Of a stretch of 55,134 nucleotides of DNA, positions 16,931-26,820 are shown piece by piece. The translations under genes and the position numbers were made by a program. The stretch comes from an uncultured Lentisphaerota bacterium (GTDB taxonomy: Bacteria > Verrucomicrobiota > Lentisphaeria > Victivallales > UBA1829), in the NCBI GenBank assembly GCA_900320095.1, contig ONQZ01000009.1, positions 1-55,134 on the forward strand, given 5' to 3'. Below the pieces are notes generated by a model. That model searched no databases, was not told the origin of the DNA, and worked only from the letters and a program-made list of their open reading frames with translations. The first letter of the stretch is position 1, and each line of letters opens with the position of its first letter.

Positions 16931-18289
16931 TCATTTCCGCGCGGCAAATTTCCGGCACAGCGCTTTGAACTGGTCGCCGCGGTCCCTGTAGTCGCGGAAC
17001 ATATCCATGCTGGCGGTGGCTGGCGAGAGCAGCACGACGTCGCCGGACGAGGCGGCGACAACGGCCTTTTCGACGGCTTCCGGGAAGGTTTCGCACATGG
17101 AGAACGGCACCGATTGTTTTTCGAGGTATGCGGCGATTTTCTGTCCGCACGAGCCGAAGACGACGGCGTGTTTCAGGTATTTCAGGCTCGGCGCAAGCTC
17201 CTCGAAATCCATCGCCTTGTCCAGACCGCCGAGCAGGATGACCACGTTGCGGTCTACTCCGGCGGCGGCGAGCGCGGCGTTCACGGCGTGCGGATTCGTC
17301 GCCTTCGAGTCATTGATGTACTGTATGCCGTCGGCGGTCAGAAAACGTTCCAGTCTGTGCGGCCCGGACTCGAATTTCGTGAGGGCATCCGTCACGGCGG
17401 GATCGAATACAGCGTCCTCGCCCCGGACCGACACGAGAAGCGCGAGCGCGGCGAGCGCATTTTCCAGGTTGTGGACGCCCTTCAGAGCAAGTTTGTCAAT
17501 GGGGATGATGGCACGTCCGCGGAAGGTCAACGAACCATCTTGCACCGTGAAATCGGCAGGCAAATTCGCCGAGAACGTGTAGAGCTTCTGTTCCGGCCCG
17601 GCGGGCTTGAAGCGGTCGAGGATGAGCGAGTTCACCACACATTTGGCGGCGGGATCGCCGAGCAGCTTGAATTTCGCGGCGGCGTACGCCTCCATGCTGC
17701 CGTGACGGTCGATGTGGTCGGACGCCAGGTTCAGGACCGCGGCGGCCGCCGGATGCGGCACGGGCATGATCTCGAGCTGGAACGAGCTGATCTCGACGAT
17801 GGGGAGGTCGAGCTTGCCGTCGAGGTAGTCGATCGCGGCGTCGCTCATGGCGTAGCCGTTGTTGCCGCAGGCGCACGCCCGGACTCCGGCGGCGCGGAAG
17901 AGCTCGGCGGTCAGTTCGGTCGTGGTCGTCTTGCCGTTGGTCCCGGTGATGCCGACGAATGGTTTTCCGCAGGCTCCGAGCGCAAACTCGAGTTCACTGA
18001 CAAGATGGTCGGAGACTTCGGCGAGTTTCGCCCGGACGGGGTTCCCGGCGCGGAATCCGGGGCTCAGCACGGTCTGTTCGAAACGGGGCAGTTCGTCCTG
18101 CGCGCGGAATCCGAAGTAAAAGGCCTCGGGCTGTCTGGGGAGGGATGCGGCAAACGCACGCAAGGAGTCGTTGTCCTGTTCGTCGAGCAGGGCAAAAGAG
18201 ATGCCGAGGCGGGCGGCGAGGCGGGCGGCGGCGCGTCCGCTGACTCCGCATCCGGCGATGAGCGTCATGCCGCTGAGTTCACTTGTCAT
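16931..18289 (-). CDS. murD: UDP-N-acetylmuramoylalanine--D-glutamate ligase
   Basis: MurD adds D-glutamate to UDP-MurNAc-L-Ala in peptidoglycan precursor synthesis, using ATP in the cytoplasm. At 452 residues it is full length. The N-terminal Rossmann-like domain begins LIAGCGVSGRAAARLAARLG. The central Mur ligase domain has the P-loop GITGTNGKTTTTE (about 115-127), the metal/ADP region ISSFQLE and NLASDHIDRHGSMEAYAAAK. The C-terminal ligase domain has GPHRLE, YINDSKATNPHA and VVLLSPATASMDMF. It overlaps the end of the upstream ligase-like gene by 11 bp, so the two are coupled. No other mur or fts gene is adjacent, so it is detached from a normal dcw cluster. Confidence 0.95.
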   Translation of the reverse strand: MTSELSGMTLIAGCGVSGRAAARLAARLGISFALLDEQDNDSLRAFAASLPRQPEAFYFGFRAQDELPRFEQTVLSPGFRAGNPVRAKLAEVSDHLVSELEFALGACGKPFVGITGTNGKTTTTELTAELFRAAGVRACACGNNGYAMSDAAIDYLDGKLDLPIVEISSFQLEIMPVPHPAAAAVLNLASDHIDRHGSMEAYAAAKFKLLGDPAAKCVVNSLILDRFKPAGPEQKLYTFSANLPADFTVQDGSLTFRGRAIIPIDKLALKGVHNLENALAALALLVSVRGEDAVFDPAVTDALTKFESGPHRLERFLTADGIQYINDSKATNPHAVNAALAAAGVDRNVVILLGGLDKAMDFEELAPSLKYLKHAVVFGSCGQKIAAYLEKQSVPFSMCETFPEAVEKAVVAASSGDVVLLSPATASMDMFRDYRDRGDQFKALCRKFAARK

Positions 18290-20264
18290 AGGGGCTTTCC
18301 TTCATAAGGACCGGATCGCGCCTGAACCATGTGTGAAGGTCCAGGTCCTGATCGTTGAAAATGGTTTCGAGGTCTTCCTGCTTGAGTTTCCGGTACGCCA
18401 TGAGCTGATCGAGACGTTCCTGCACGGCGTCGACCGCGCCCCGGCTCCCGAGGCGGTCGTAAACGTCCATGAGCATGAGGAGCGGCAGAACGGAGCGCGG
18501 GCGCAGCGTCATGGCGCGTTTGAGGAACGGTATTGCGTCCGCGGGATGTCCGCCGAGCACGCAGGCGCGGGCGAAATAGTCGTTGACGTAGCCGAAATCG
18601 GGCGTGCTGCTCGCGGCGAACATGACGTAGTAGCGCGGGGCGTGCGCCGTGTCGTGAAGCGAGGCGTGGTTGAGCGCGCGGGATTTGAGCGGCAGGCCGG
18701 AGCCGGGCATGGACGCCGCCATGAGGTAGAGCTTTGCAGCGTCGGCGTGCCGTCCTTCCAGCGCGACGTTGTCCGCATGCCAGGCGAGAGATTCCGCCGC
18801 GAGATTGCCGAACGCGGAAACGAGCCCGATCCCGAGCAGGACGATGCCGAGCGCGAGGAATACGGGCCGGAGCAGGCGTCCCGTGTGACGGTGCTCGGGC
18901 GGCCGGGTCCGTTCCAGGCTCCTCAGGAACTGCCAGCGGAACCGCCTCAGAAACGCGGGCGGCCGCCAGAATGGTGCTGGTGCGCCTTCGCGTTCGTGGA
19001 TGAGGAGGCCGAGAAAGACCATGGCGAGGAGATTGGTCGGCCAGCGGAAGAGCACGAGGTCGAACTGGGCGTGGACAAGCAGCCCGGCGAGGCAAAGCAG
19101 GGAAAGCCTCGTTTCGTCGTCCATTCCGCAGTTACGAAATTCATAGGCCGCCACCAGATTCGGCCCGAGGTTTTCGTCCGTGAGGACCCATTTTTCGCCG
19201 GCGATGCGTTTCGCGGCGAAAAACATGGGCTCCAGCACAAGATACAGCCAGCAGAGCAGCCCGAGGATGCCGAACGATGCCGCGACGTACAGCAGATGGT
19301 TGTGCGGATGGTCGATGCGCACGGCGGAGTGCCGCATGGAGAAGAATTCCGGACGGCGGAAATTCAGGTATTCCTGCTCGAACGACGGCGAGCCGAACCC
19401 GATCTCCGGCTGTTCCGCGATCATGCTCATGGTCGTGTTCGCCAGAAAGACGCGTTCGTCACGCGAAAGATTCTCCAGGATGCGGTCGTGCGAGGTGAAA
19501 AACGCGAACCACACCGACCCGACGAGCGCGAGCGCCAGCACGGTGAACAGCGTCAGGCGGCGGCCGCGGTGTCCCAGCTTCAAAAATACCCACAGCGCCC
19601 CGGCGGCCGCGACGCCCAGCAGCGTCCCGCGCGAATCCGTCAGGACGATCTGCCAGACGGTCACGCCTGCGATGAGGAGGAGAGTCCCGATGCGCCAGAA
19701 GGAGTTCACGGACCAGTTGTCCTCGGTGGGACACCATTTCCACGCCGTCAGGATCGCGAACGGCGCCGTGACGGCAAGAAACGCGGCGTTCCAGTTGATG
19801 TTGCCCGGCAGGCCGAAGAGGAACCAGTGCAAGCCGTAATACTGGACGAATCCGAGCGCGACGTCGATCAGCCAGAAGAGCGTCAGATACCACGGCAGCA
19901 GGCGTTTGAGCTCGCGGGCGAACACGCACACGGCGAACGGCACGGCGACCGAAAGGAAGAGTTCGCCCGTCTCGGCGGCGTTGTACTGCCCCGAATGCCG
20001 GAGTCCGTGCCACACCCCGATGCCAAGCAGGATCCCGCCGGCGATGAGCAGGCCGCGCGGCAGATGGTCGTACACCGCCAGGACTCTTTGCGGAAAAAGC
20101 AGCGCCGCGCCCGCCGTCACGAGCACGATCGTGCCCGTCTCGAAGAACCGGAACGACCACGACGGCACGCAAAGGAGCATCCCCGGGCAGACCAGCAGGA
20201 CGGCCAGGAAAATGGACACAGCGGCGGTCATGGCGCCGCGTGCGGTTGACTCCTCGTTCGGCAT
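18279..20264 (-). CDS. O-antigen ligase/polymerase-like membrane protein with TPR tail (661 aa)
   Basis: Integral membrane protein of the Wzy/WaaL (O-antigen ligase) superfamily, which polymerises or transfers glycans on the periplasmic side. About ten or more hydrophobic helices occupy residues 1-490. The Wzy_C-type region includes TDSRGTLLG and HDRILENLSRDERVFLANTT, then EQPEIGFG and RIDHPHNHLLYVAASFGILG, with the His-Asn pair typical of this loop. The last 160 or so residues are soluble TPR-like helices (LEGRHADAAKLYLMAAS, GGHPADAIPFLKRAM). Transcription is divergent from lon. The acceptor could be lipid A-core or a protein; the sequence does not say. Confidence 0.78.
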   Translation of the reverse strand: MPNEESTARGAMTAAVSIFLAVLLVCPGMLLCVPSWSFRFFETGTIVLVTAGAALLFPQRVLAVYDHLPRGLLIAGGILLGIGVWHGLRHSGQYNAAETGELFLSVAVPFAVCVFARELKRLLPWYLTLFWLIDVALGFVQYYGLHWFLFGLPGNINWNAAFLAVTAPFAILTAWKWCPTEDNWSVNSFWRIGTLLLIAGVTVWQIVLTDSRGTLLGVAAAGALWVFLKLGHRGRRLTLFTVLALALVGSVWFAFFTSHDRILENLSRDERVFLANTTMSMIAEQPEIGFGSPSFEQEYLNFRRPEFFSMRHSAVRIDHPHNHLLYVAASFGILGLLCWLYLVLEPMFFAAKRIAGEKWVLTDENLGPNLVAAYEFRNCGMDDETRLSLLCLAGLLVHAQFDLVLFRWPTNLLAMVFLGLLIHEREGAPAPFWRPPAFLRRFRWQFLRSLERTRPPEHRHTGRLLRPVFLALGIVLLGIGLVSAFGNLAAESLAWHADNVALEGRHADAAKLYLMAASMPGSGLPLKSRALNHASLHDTAHAPRYYVMFAASSTPDFGYVNDYFARACVLGGHPADAIPFLKRAMTLRPRSVLPLLMLMDVYDRLGSRGAVDAVQERLDQLMAYRKLKQEDLETIFNDQDLDLHTWFRRDPVLMKESPYDK

Positions 20265-20305
20265 GACTTATGTTCTCCAAAAACACTGAAAAAAGGCAAT
20301 CTAAT

Positions 20306-20333
20306 ACTGTACATGCGGAATCCGATTTTTCAA
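20306..20333 (-). promoter_or_regulatory. Promoter of the O-antigen ligase-murD pair
   Basis: Minus strand TTGAAA (20328-20333), 16-bp spacer, TACAGT (20306-20311), about 42 bp before the start codon. Confidence 0.55.
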
Positions 20334-20438
20334 GGATTCCAGCGCGCGCGTCATGCGTTTTTTCCGCCGGACGGCCTTCCGTGTTCGCATCTTTCCCGAA
20401 AAATGCACGAAAGCGGGCAGAAAAAACGTTTTTTTCAC

Positions 20439-20467
20439 TTGCGAAACGCGCGTTGACGCGTTACATT
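20439..20467 (+). promoter_or_regulatory. Promoter of lon
   Basis: TTGCGA (20439-20444), 17-bp spacer, TACATT (20462-20467). The -10 lies inside the odd palindrome TTACAT-T-ATGTAA (20461-20473), which could be an operator over the transcription start. Confidence 0.5.
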
Positions 20468-20508
20468 ATGTAATGGCGGGGCACCAAAGCCCGTCAGGAA
20501 GGGTACCG

Positions 20509-23500
20509 ATGAAAGACGACAAAGACAATCAGAACATGGAATTCAAGGAGGCGAAGGACCAGGCGTCCTTTGCTCCGCTCAGCATTACGGTTTCAGGAGA
20601 AAACGGAAATAATCCGTCCCATGACGATTCCTCCGTGGATCGCATCGTAGACGCGCCCGCCCTCATCCTGGGCGGCATCGTCGTGTTTCCGCACGCGCTC
20701 ACGCCGCTCGTCCTGAACGATCCGGGCATGATCTCGATGATGGACGCCGCATCGTCCGGCGACCGCATGATCGCGCTGTTCCCGGAGGTCCCGGACGACG
20801 AATCCATGCGCGGCCTGATCAAAGGCCGGGCGTTCGACCCGAATACCAGCTCGTTCCTGCTCAACAAACGCCGGCTCGCGTCCGTCGGCGCGCTCGCCCG
20901 GATCGTGAAGACGCTGAAGTTCCCGGACGGCACGGTCCGCGTGCTCGTGCGCGGTATCGCGCGCTGCCGGTTCATGACGGTCGTGCCGGGCAGGCCGTAC
21001 ATGGTCATGAAGGTGCACCGGCTTTCCGACGCGCCCGACACGTCGCTGGAAACGGCGGCGATGGTCCGCAACGCGACGAAGCAGTTCCAGGAGGTCATTT
21101 CGTTCGCGCCGAATTTCCCGGAGGAACTGAAGATCGCCGTGCTCAACATGACGGACAATTCACGCATTGCGGATGTGATCGCCGACACGCTCAATATTTC
21201 TTTTGCGGAAAAGGTCGTCCTGCTCACCTCGCTGAAGCTTCAGGACCGCCTGCATTTCCTGACGATCCTGCTCAACCGCGAGCTTGAGGTCCTGCGCCTC
21301 GGGTCCGAGATCCAGCGCCAGGTCCACGACGCCATGTCGAAGCAGCAGCGCGAGTTCTTCCTGCGCGAACAGCTCAAGCAGATCCGCGAGGAGCTCGGCG
21401 AGGACAACCGCAACCCCGATGTGGTCGCGATCTCGGAACGCATCGAAAAGGCGCATCTTCCCGAGGCCGCGCACAAGGTCGTGACGAAGGAGCTCGAACG
21501 CCTCAACATGGTCCCGGCATCCTCGCCGGAATACAACATCTCCTACACCTACATCGACTGGCTGCTCAGCGTGCCGTGGACGCAGGCGACCGAGGAACGC
21601 GCCGACGTGCAGGTCGCGGCGTCCGTGCTCGACGCCGACCACTACGGCCTGAAGGACGTGAAGGAGCGCATCCTCGAATTCCTCGCCGTCCACCAGCTCA
21701 AGAAGAACAGCAAATCGCCGATCATCTGCTTCATCGGGCCTCCCGGCGTCGGCAAGACCTCGCTCGGACGTTCCATCGCCGTCTCCCTCAACCGCAAGTT
21801 CGTCCGCATGTCGCTCGGCGGCATCCGCGACGAGGCGGAAATACGCGGCCACAGGCGCACGTACATCGGCGCGCTCCCCGGACGTATCATCCAGGGCATG
21901 AAACGCGCCGGGACGGTCAATCCGGTGTTCATGCTGGACGAACTCGACAAGCTCGGAAGTGACTACAAGGGCGACCCGGCGTCAGCGTTGCTCGAAGTGC
22001 TCGACCCGGAGCAGAACAAGGCGTTCAACGACCACTATCTTGAGGTCGATTACGACCTCAGCAAGGTCATGTTCATCGCGACGGCGAACATGCTGGAGAC
22101 CATCCCGCGTCCGCTGCTCGACCGCATGGAGATCATCCGTCTGCCCGGCTACACCGCGCTCGAAAAGGAGCAGATCGCGAAACGCTACCTGATCCCGCGC
22201 CAGATGGTCGAAAACGGCCTCGACAACTCGTTCGTGCGCTTCAAGCACAGCGCCGCGTTCGAGATCATCGAGCATTACACCATGGAGGCGGGCGTCCGCA
22301 ACCTCGAACGCACGATCGCCTCGGTCTGCCGCAAGCTCGTCCGCAGGTTCGTGGAGCAGAACGGCAGTCAGCCGCCGGAGAAGCCGGTCGTCGTGGACGA
22401 CAAGCTCGTCCGCGAGCTGCTCGGTCCGCGCAAGTTCACCAGCGACGAGAGCGAGAACATCCCGCGCGTCGGCGTCGTGACCGGCATGGCGTGGACCAGC
22501 TGCGGCGGCACCACGCTTGAGGTCGAGGCCGCGAAAATGCCCGGCCGCGGCGAACTGAAGCTCACCGGCTCGCTCGGCGACGTCATGAAGGAAAGCGCGC
22601 TCGCCGCGTTCAGCTACGTCCGCGGCCACGCGAAAGCGCTCAAAATCGACCAGAAGATATTCAAGGAAAACGATTTCCATATCCACGTGCCGGACGGCGC
22701 CACGCCGAAGGACGGCCCCTCCGCCGGCATCACGCTCGCCACCGCCATCGTCTCGCTCCTCACGGACAAGCCCGTGAAGCCGCGCCTCTCCATGACCGGC
22801 GAGATCACGCTCAGCGGGAAAGTCACGCCCATCGGCGGCGTCCGCGAGAAGGTGATCGCCGCGCTCCGTGCCGGAATCCGCGACGTCGTGATGCCCGCCG
22901 ACAACGAGAAGGACCTGGAGGACGTCCCGCAGGAGGTCCGCAGCAGGATCACGTTCCACTTCGTCCGCACGATCGACGAGGTGCTGAAGATCGCGCTGCC
23001 GAAGAATGTCAAACCGTTCGTCCCGAAGCGTGCCGAAAAGACAAAAGACGAGTTCTACGAGTACGACGACTATCTCTTCCAGAAGGTCGAACCCGAGGAG
23101 AAGAAGCCGGAGCAGAAGGCAGCTCCCAGGCCCGAGGAGAAACCGGCCGATGCCGCATCCGGAACGGTCAAATCTCCCGAGGCGAAGCCCGTCGAGGAAA
23201 AACCAGTGGCGAAACCGGAAGCGGCGAAACCGGAGGAAAAGCCGACCGCGCCCGCCGAGGCAAAAACCGAGGATAAAAAGCCGGCTCAGGAGGAGAAAAA
23301 ACCGGAAGCCGCGCCCGCTCAGGAAAAGAAACCGGAACATCATTCCGCGTCCCAGTTCGCGTTCAAGGAACCGACGCTGATCGTGAACTACGGGAAGTTC
23401 AACACTTCGTTCACGGTCGGGCAGCCTCCGCTCAAAGCGCCCGAACAGCATCCGCTGCCCGAGCCGCAGAAACCCGCCCCGCCCAAATCGTTCAAGGCAT

Positions 23501-23772
23501 CGGAAAAGCTCCATCTCGACGTGAAGATCGCGACCTCGAAGGAAACTCTGGACGACGCTCCGGTGATCTCGCTGAATACGCCCGCGAAAGCGGAACAGGC
23601 CGTCACTCCGGTCCGCAAAAAGCCCGCACGCAAGGCCGCGCCGAAGGATTTCCGTCCCGCGAAAACGCAGAAACTCCGGGTCAAAGTCTCGTCCGCCGCG
23701 CAGGCCGGAGACGCCCCGGAGAAGAATCCGCCGCGCAAAAACGGCGCCGCCTCAGCCAAGAAAGGAAAATGA
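20509..23772 (+). CDS. lon: Lon protease with long charged C-terminal tail (1087 aa)
   Basis: ATP-dependent cytoplasmic serine protease that degrades misfolded and regulatory proteins. The start at 20509 is set by AGGAAGGG six bases upstream. Order: a short acidic leader, N-terminal substrate domain ([15 protein letters not shown]), AAA+ module with Walker [10 protein letters not shown] (about 410) and Walker [10 protein letters not shown]. The protease domain has the Ser-Lys dyad (DGPSAG near 735; [14 protein letters not shown]). The core ends near residue 840, where typical Lon proteins stop. The remaining 245 or so residues are low-complexity Lys, Glu, Pro and Ala, ending in basic segments ([11 protein letters not shown]). 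This tail has no recognised fold and may bind nucleic acid or substrate, which is inference. It is the first gene of a tightly packed operon. Confidence 0.95.
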   Translation: MKDDKDNQNMEFKEAKDQASFAPLSITVSGENGNNPSHDDSSVDRIVDAPALILGGIVVFPHALTPLVLNDPGMISMMDAASSGDRMIALFPEVPDDESMRGLIKGRAFDPNTSSFLLNKRRLASVGALARIVKTLKFPDGTVRVLVRGIARCRFMTVVPGRPYMVMKVHRLSDAPDTSLETAAMVRNATKQFQEVISFAPNFPEELKIAVLNMTDNSRIADVIADTLNISFAEKVVLLTSLKLQDRLHFLTILLNRELEVLRLGSEIQRQVHDAMSKQQREFFLREQLKQIREELGEDNRNPDVVAISERIEKAHLPEAAHKVVTKELERLNMVPASSPEYNISYTYIDWLLSVPWTQATEERADVQVAASVLDADHYGLKDVKERILEFLAVHQLKKNSKSPIICFIGPPGVGKTSLGRSIAVSLNRKFVRMSLGGIRDEAEIRGHRRTYIGALPGRIIQGMKRAGTVNPVFMLDELDKLGSDYKGDPASALLEVLDPEQNKAFNDHYLEVDYDLSKVMFIATANMLETIPRPLLDRMEIIRLPGYTALEKEQIAKRYLIPRQMVENGLDNSFVRFKHSAAFEIIEHYTMEAGVRNLERTIASVCRKLVRRFVEQNGSQPPEKPVVVDDKLVRELLGPRKFTSDESENIPRVGVVTGMAWTSCGGTTLEVEAAKMPGRGELKLTGSLGDVMKESALAAFSYVRGHAKALKIDQKIFKENDFHIHVPDGATPKDGPSAGITLATAIVSLLTDKPVKPRLSMTGEITLSGKVTPIGGVREKVIAALRAGIRDVVMPADNEKDLEDVPQEVRSRITFHFVRTIDEVLKIALPKNVKPFVPKRAEKTKDEFYEYDDYLFQKVEPEEKKPEQKAAPRPEEKPADAASGTVKSPEAKPVEEKPVAKPEAAKPEEKPTAPAEAKTEDKKPAQEEKKPEAAPAQEKKPEHHSASQFAFKEPTLIVNYGKFNTSFTVGQPPLKAPEQHPLPEPQKPAPPKSFKASEKLHLDVKIATSKETLDDAPVISLNTPAKAEQAVTPVRKKPARKAAPKDFRPAKTQKLRVKVSSAAQAGDAPEKNPPRKNGAASAKKGK

Positions 23773-23774
23773 CC

Positions 23775-24677
23775 ATGAACCGCATTTCCCCCCGTTTGAT
23801 CCTTTGCTCCCTGCTGACCATGGCGGCCGCGTCGTTCGCATACGCCGCCGATGAAGCCCCGAAGAAAGACGAACTCCCGCCCCAGCAGGATCTTCCGCCC
23901 GAAGTCCTCAAGGCGCTCTTCCCCGAGGGCGTCGAGACCGATCCCGCGAAGATCTCCGCCGAGGCGTTCCTCCGCATGGCGCGGCGTGCCCCCGCCGGCG
24001 AGTCCTGGGCGAAGATGGAAGGCACGGCCACGCACCGCCGCAGCGGCTCCAGCGCGGTGAAGGACACGATCCGCGTCGGCATCCGTTTCACCCCCAAACG
24101 CGTGATCGCGCAGCTCGTCTTCGCCGGGAACGAATACTACGAGATGGGGCAGACGTTCGACACGCCGCCCGTCTTCACGCAGGAGACCGACGTCCCGGAC
24201 AAAAACAAGACGCGCCTCTCCCTGTACGGCATCATGCCGTCCGACCTCACGCTCGGATTCCTCTACCGCGACCTGGTGCGCGAGGAGAAGCCGGAGAGCG
24301 TGAAGATGATCGACTGCCGCGTGTTCGTGCTGAAGGGCGGCGAAAACGACTATGTGCGCGTCTGGCTGAGCACGGAATATTTCTTCCCGCTGAAGGCGCA
24401 CTGGTTCCGCTCCCTCCCGGACGAAAAGACCAAGCCGTACCGCGAGCTCGAGCTCGGCGGCGTGAAGAAGGAAAACGATTTCTACGTCGTGCAGGAGCTG
24501 TTCCTGTTCGGGCAGGACTGGCGCACCCGCGTCGAGTTCGACAAGCGCGACGCCGGTCGAGTGGAGGAGGCGAAGGCCCCCGCCGACCTCTTCCTCTCGA
24601 AAGACGACGATACGCCCGCGGCTCCCGCTCCGGCGGCGGACGCGGACAAGGACAAAGCGAAGGAAGAGAAAAAATGA
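23775..24677 (+). CDS. LolA-like outer-membrane lipoprotein-sorting protein (300 aa)
   Basis: Exported protein with a signal peptide (MNRISPRLILCSLLTMAAAS, likely cut after FAYA). The ATG at 23775 is preferred over the one at 23769 because AAAGGAAA then has normal spacing. The middle (VGIRFTPKRVIAQLVFAGNE, GIMPSDLTLGFLYRDLV, VWLSTEYFFPLKAHWF) matches the LolA/LolB-like family of outer-membrane lipoprotein-sorting proteins (PF17131 type). Its beta-barrel half-fold carries lipid-modified cargo across the periplasm. The C-terminus is an Asp/Ala/Lys/Glu-rich tail. It starts 2 bp after the lon stop and overlaps the next gene by ATGA. Confidence 0.65.
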   Translation: MNRISPRLILCSLLTMAAASFAYAADEAPKKDELPPQQDLPPEVLKALFPEGVETDPAKISAEAFLRMARRAPAGESWAKMEGTATHRRSGSSAVKDTIRVGIRFTPKRVIAQLVFAGNEYYEMGQTFDTPPVFTQETDVPDKNKTRLSLYGIMPSDLTLGFLYRDLVREEKPESVKMIDCRVFVLKGGENDYVRVWLSTEYFFPLKAHWFRSLPDEKTKPYRELELGGVKKENDFYVVQELFLFGQDWRTRVEFDKRDAGRVEEAKAPADLFLSKDDDTPAAPAPAADADKDKAKEEKK

Positions 24678-25270
24678 ACTTCCGCACGGTCGGGATCATA
24701 CGGAACGGACTGCGGCGCGGCGAATCCGGACAGGCTTTCGCCGAGCTGGCGGTCTCGCTCGTCGCGATCCTGGCCGCGTTCGTCGGGTTTCTGCTCGTCG
24801 CGGCGCTCAGTTCGGACCGTGTGTCGATGCTCATCCGCGCCCGCGAGGAGGCCGACATGAAGAGTTCGGGCGGCGTTTCCTCGCAGGGGGGGGAAAGCAT
24901 CCGCTACTGGGACTACGGCACGGACGAGATCCCGTTCACGACGGACGACCGTGCCGTACTCGGTTCCGCCGGAGACGGCGCGATGTTCAAGCGCGAGCTC
25001 GCCGACAATACGGGGCATGTGGCGCTCACGAACCCGCCGGCACCCTCGACGCTCGGCAGCGATTTCGCCGCGCTTCAGGACTCCAATCTCTTCGTAAACG
25101 CCGCGAGCCTCGCCTCCGGCAACGCCGGCACCACGGATTCTCTCCGCGACCATAACATCGGCTCGCTCGAGCACGCCGTGCAATGGCTCTTCGGCGTCAA
25201 CGGCACGCGCGTCGAGGAGCAGGTCTACATGCCCGCCCATAAAGACCTTTCCGAGGAAAGAAGTGACTGA
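24674..25270 (+). CDS. TadE/TadG-like pilus-assembly or secreted protein (198 aa)
   Basis: Membrane-anchored protein. The N-terminus GESGQAFAELAVSLVAILAA, followed by a single hydrophobic helix, is the TadE/TadG signature of Flp-type pilus minor components. The rest is a hydrophilic exported domain with no recognised motif. It begins by ATGA overlap with the LolA-like gene, and its stop lies just before the next start. No other tad gene is in the window, so it may act outside a Tad system. A G8 tract at 24886-24893 lies in frame inside the gene and could cause slippage. Confidence 0.6.
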   Translation: MNFRTVGIIRNGLRRGESGQAFAELAVSLVAILAAFVGFLLVAALSSDRVSMLIRAREEADMKSSGGVSSQGGESIRYWDYGTDEIPFTTDDRAVLGSAGDGAMFKRELADNTGHVALTNPPAPSTLGSDFAALQDSNLFVNAASLASGNAGTTDSLRDHNIGSLEHAVQWLFGVNGTRVEEQVYMPAHKDLSEERSD

Positions 25271-25271
25271 T

Positions 25272-25766
25272 ATGACCGACCCCCACACCAAAGTCATGAC
25301 GCTGGAACAGGCCGTCGAAGCCCGCCTGAAGCTCGCCGCCGCGGGGCGCAAACTCGCGGTCACCAACGGCTGTTTCGACCTGCTCCACCGCGGCCATGCC
25401 GAATATCTCATGCAGGCGCGCGCCCTCGCAGACCGCCTGTTCGTGCTCATCAACAGCGATGAATCCGTCCGCGCCCTGAAAGGCCCGACGCGCCCCGTCA
25501 ATCAGGAGGCCGACCGCGCGTTTCTGCTGGCGTGCCTGGAATTCGTCGACGGTGTGGTCGTCTTCCGTTCGTCCCGCTGCGATTCCGAGCTGTCCGCCCT
25601 GAAGCCCGACGTTTACGTGAAGGGCGGCGACTACACGATCGACTCGCTGGATCCCGCGGAACGCGCCGCGCTGCTCGATGCCAAGTCCGAGATCTGCTTC
25701 ATCCCGTTCGTCCCCGGATATTCCACCACGGGAACCCTCAAAAAAGCCGCCTCAAAAGGAGCCTGA
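25272..25766 (+). CDS. rfaE2: D-glycero-beta-D-manno-heptose 1-phosphate adenylyltransferase
   Basis: Stand-alone nucleotidyltransferase equivalent to the C-terminal domain of HldE. It makes ADP-D-glycero-beta-D-manno-heptose for the LPS inner core. Motifs: VTNGCFDLLHRGHAEYL (about 30-46, containing the HxGH-type site), LINSDESVRALKG, and the late YVKGGDYT and PGYSTTGTLKK. At 164 residues it has the right length for a single-domain enzyme; the sugar kinase domain must be encoded elsewhere. The ATG at 25272 was chosen over GTG 25263, because GAGGAAAG is then about 10 bases away. It supports an LPS-bearing outer membrane. Confidence 0.9.
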   Translation: MTDPHTKVMTLEQAVEARLKLAAAGRKLAVTNGCFDLLHRGHAEYLMQARALADRLFVLINSDESVRALKGPTRPVNQEADRAFLLACLEFVDGVVVFRSSRCDSELSALKPDVYVKGGDYTIDSLDPAERAALLDAKSEICFIPFVPGYSTTGTLKKAASKGA

Positions 25767-25774
25767 TCCCCCCG

Positions 25775-26299
25775 ATGTCCGTTACACTCTCCCCCCTCTA
25801 CGATGCGGAGACGATCCGCCGCCGCGTCTCCGAACTCGCCGCCGACATCTCCCGTACCTATGCCGGACAGGAACTCACCGCCATCATCGTGATGAACGGC
25901 GGGCTTTTCTTCGCCGCCGACCTGCTGCGCGGCGTCACGATCCCGGTCCGCATCGACTCGCTCCCCGCCGGTTCCTACACGCACCATCTTTCCACCGGCG
26001 AACTCAAGATGCGCGGCAGGCTCAAGCTCGCCGTGCAGGGCCGACACGTCCTCCTGATCGACGACATCCTCGACACCGGGTTCACGCTCGACGAGATCCG
26101 GAAAAAGGTCCTCGCGGACAACGCCGCCTCCTGCCGCAACTGCGTCCTGATCGACAAGGATCTCCCGCCCGAAAAGAAAAAGGCGAAGGCGGACTGGTAC
26201 GGGTTCCGCGCCCCCGAAGAATTCCTCGTCGGCTACGGCATGGACTCCGACGAGCTGTACCGGAACCTCCCCGACATCTGCATCCTGCGCGAGAGCTGA
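25775..26299 (+). CDS. hpt: Hypoxanthine/guanine phosphoribosyltransferase family
   Basis: Purine salvage enzyme joining hypoxanthine or guanine to PRPP in the cytoplasm. At 174 residues it has family-typical length. Signatures: AIIVMNGGLFFAADLLR (pyrophosphate loop), a flexible loop with the family's Ser-Tyr (AGSYTHHLSTGE), the PRPP site LLIDDILDTGFTL (about 92-105), and the C-terminal base site with YGFRAPEEFLVGYGMD. AAAAGGAG is 13 bases before the ATG, just downstream of the rfaE2 stop. It is the last gene of the lon operon and meets the DUF3795 gene tail to tail. Confidence 0.9.
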   Translation: MSVTLSPLYDAETIRRRVSELAADISRTYAGQELTAIIVMNGGLFFAADLLRGVTIPVRIDSLPAGSYTHHLSTGELKMRGRLKLAVQGRHVLLIDDILDTGFTLDEIRKKVLADNAASCRNCVLIDKDLPPEKKKAKADWYGFRAPEEFLVGYGMDSDELYRNLPDICILRES

Positions 26300-26354
26300 C
26301 CCCTGTCTGAGGGTAAAATCGACCGCATGCACGGTTCGCGGGAAAAACGGCCTG

Positions 26355-26693
26355 TCAATCGCCGGATTTCAGGTTGCGGAGGGCGTCCGGGTTGTTCCCG
26401 ATGATCATGCCGACTTTTTCGCAGGTCTCCAGTTCGGCGCAGTCGCCGCACGTGCCGACGTTCCGGCTTAAGGCGCACTGCCGGACGGGGCACAGCGATT
26501 CGCAGTAAGGCGTCTTCACGCCGTCGACCCGGCAGCCGGCGCAGTTGATCATGGCGGGCGTGATCTCCACGCCGTTCAGTTCGCTCCAGTGTTTCGCGAC
26601 TTTTTCGCGCAGCGCGTTGTCGTCGTGAAGCGTCGCGGTGCGCGCCTCGCATCGTTCGCAATCCAGTCCGCAGTATGCGATCAGATCTTTCAT
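26355..26693 (-). CDS. DUF3795 cysteine-rich protein (112 aa)
   Basis: Small cysteine-rich protein of the DUF3795 family, beginning MKDLIAYCGLDCERCEA. Further cysteines sit in INCAGCR, YCESLCPVRQCAL and GTCGDCAELETC, probably binding metal. The function of the family is unknown. AGGAGG precedes the start, and a sigma-70-like promoter lies at 26732-26760. It is divergent from the Y-family polymerase gene. Confidence 0.75.
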   Translation of the reverse strand: MKDLIAYCGLDCERCEARTATLHDDNALREKVAKHWSELNGVEITPAMINCAGCRVDGVKTPYCESLCPVRQCALSRNVGTCGDCAELETCEKVGMIIGNNPDALRNLKSGD

Positions 26694-26731
26694 AGGGGGC
26701 CTCCTGTGGATGTTTTCATGTCCGCCGCGAT

Positions 26732-26760
26732 ACAATACCATGTACCGACCAAAAAGTCAA
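26732..26760 (-). promoter_or_regulatory. Promoter of the DUF3795 gene
   Basis: Minus strand TTGACT (26755-26760), 17-bp spacer, TATTGT (26732-26737). Confidence 0.55.
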
Positions 26761-26792
26761 ACGAAAACGAAGGAAAGATTCCTTTTTCCGGC

Positions 26793-26820
26793 TTGAAAAC
26801 GTGCCGAATCTTGCTATAGT
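26793..26820 (+). promoter_or_regulatory. Promoter of the Y-family polymerase operon
   Basis: TTGAAA (26793-26798), 16-bp spacer, TATAGT (26815-26820). No LexA-type box was recognised nearby. Confidence 0.65.
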
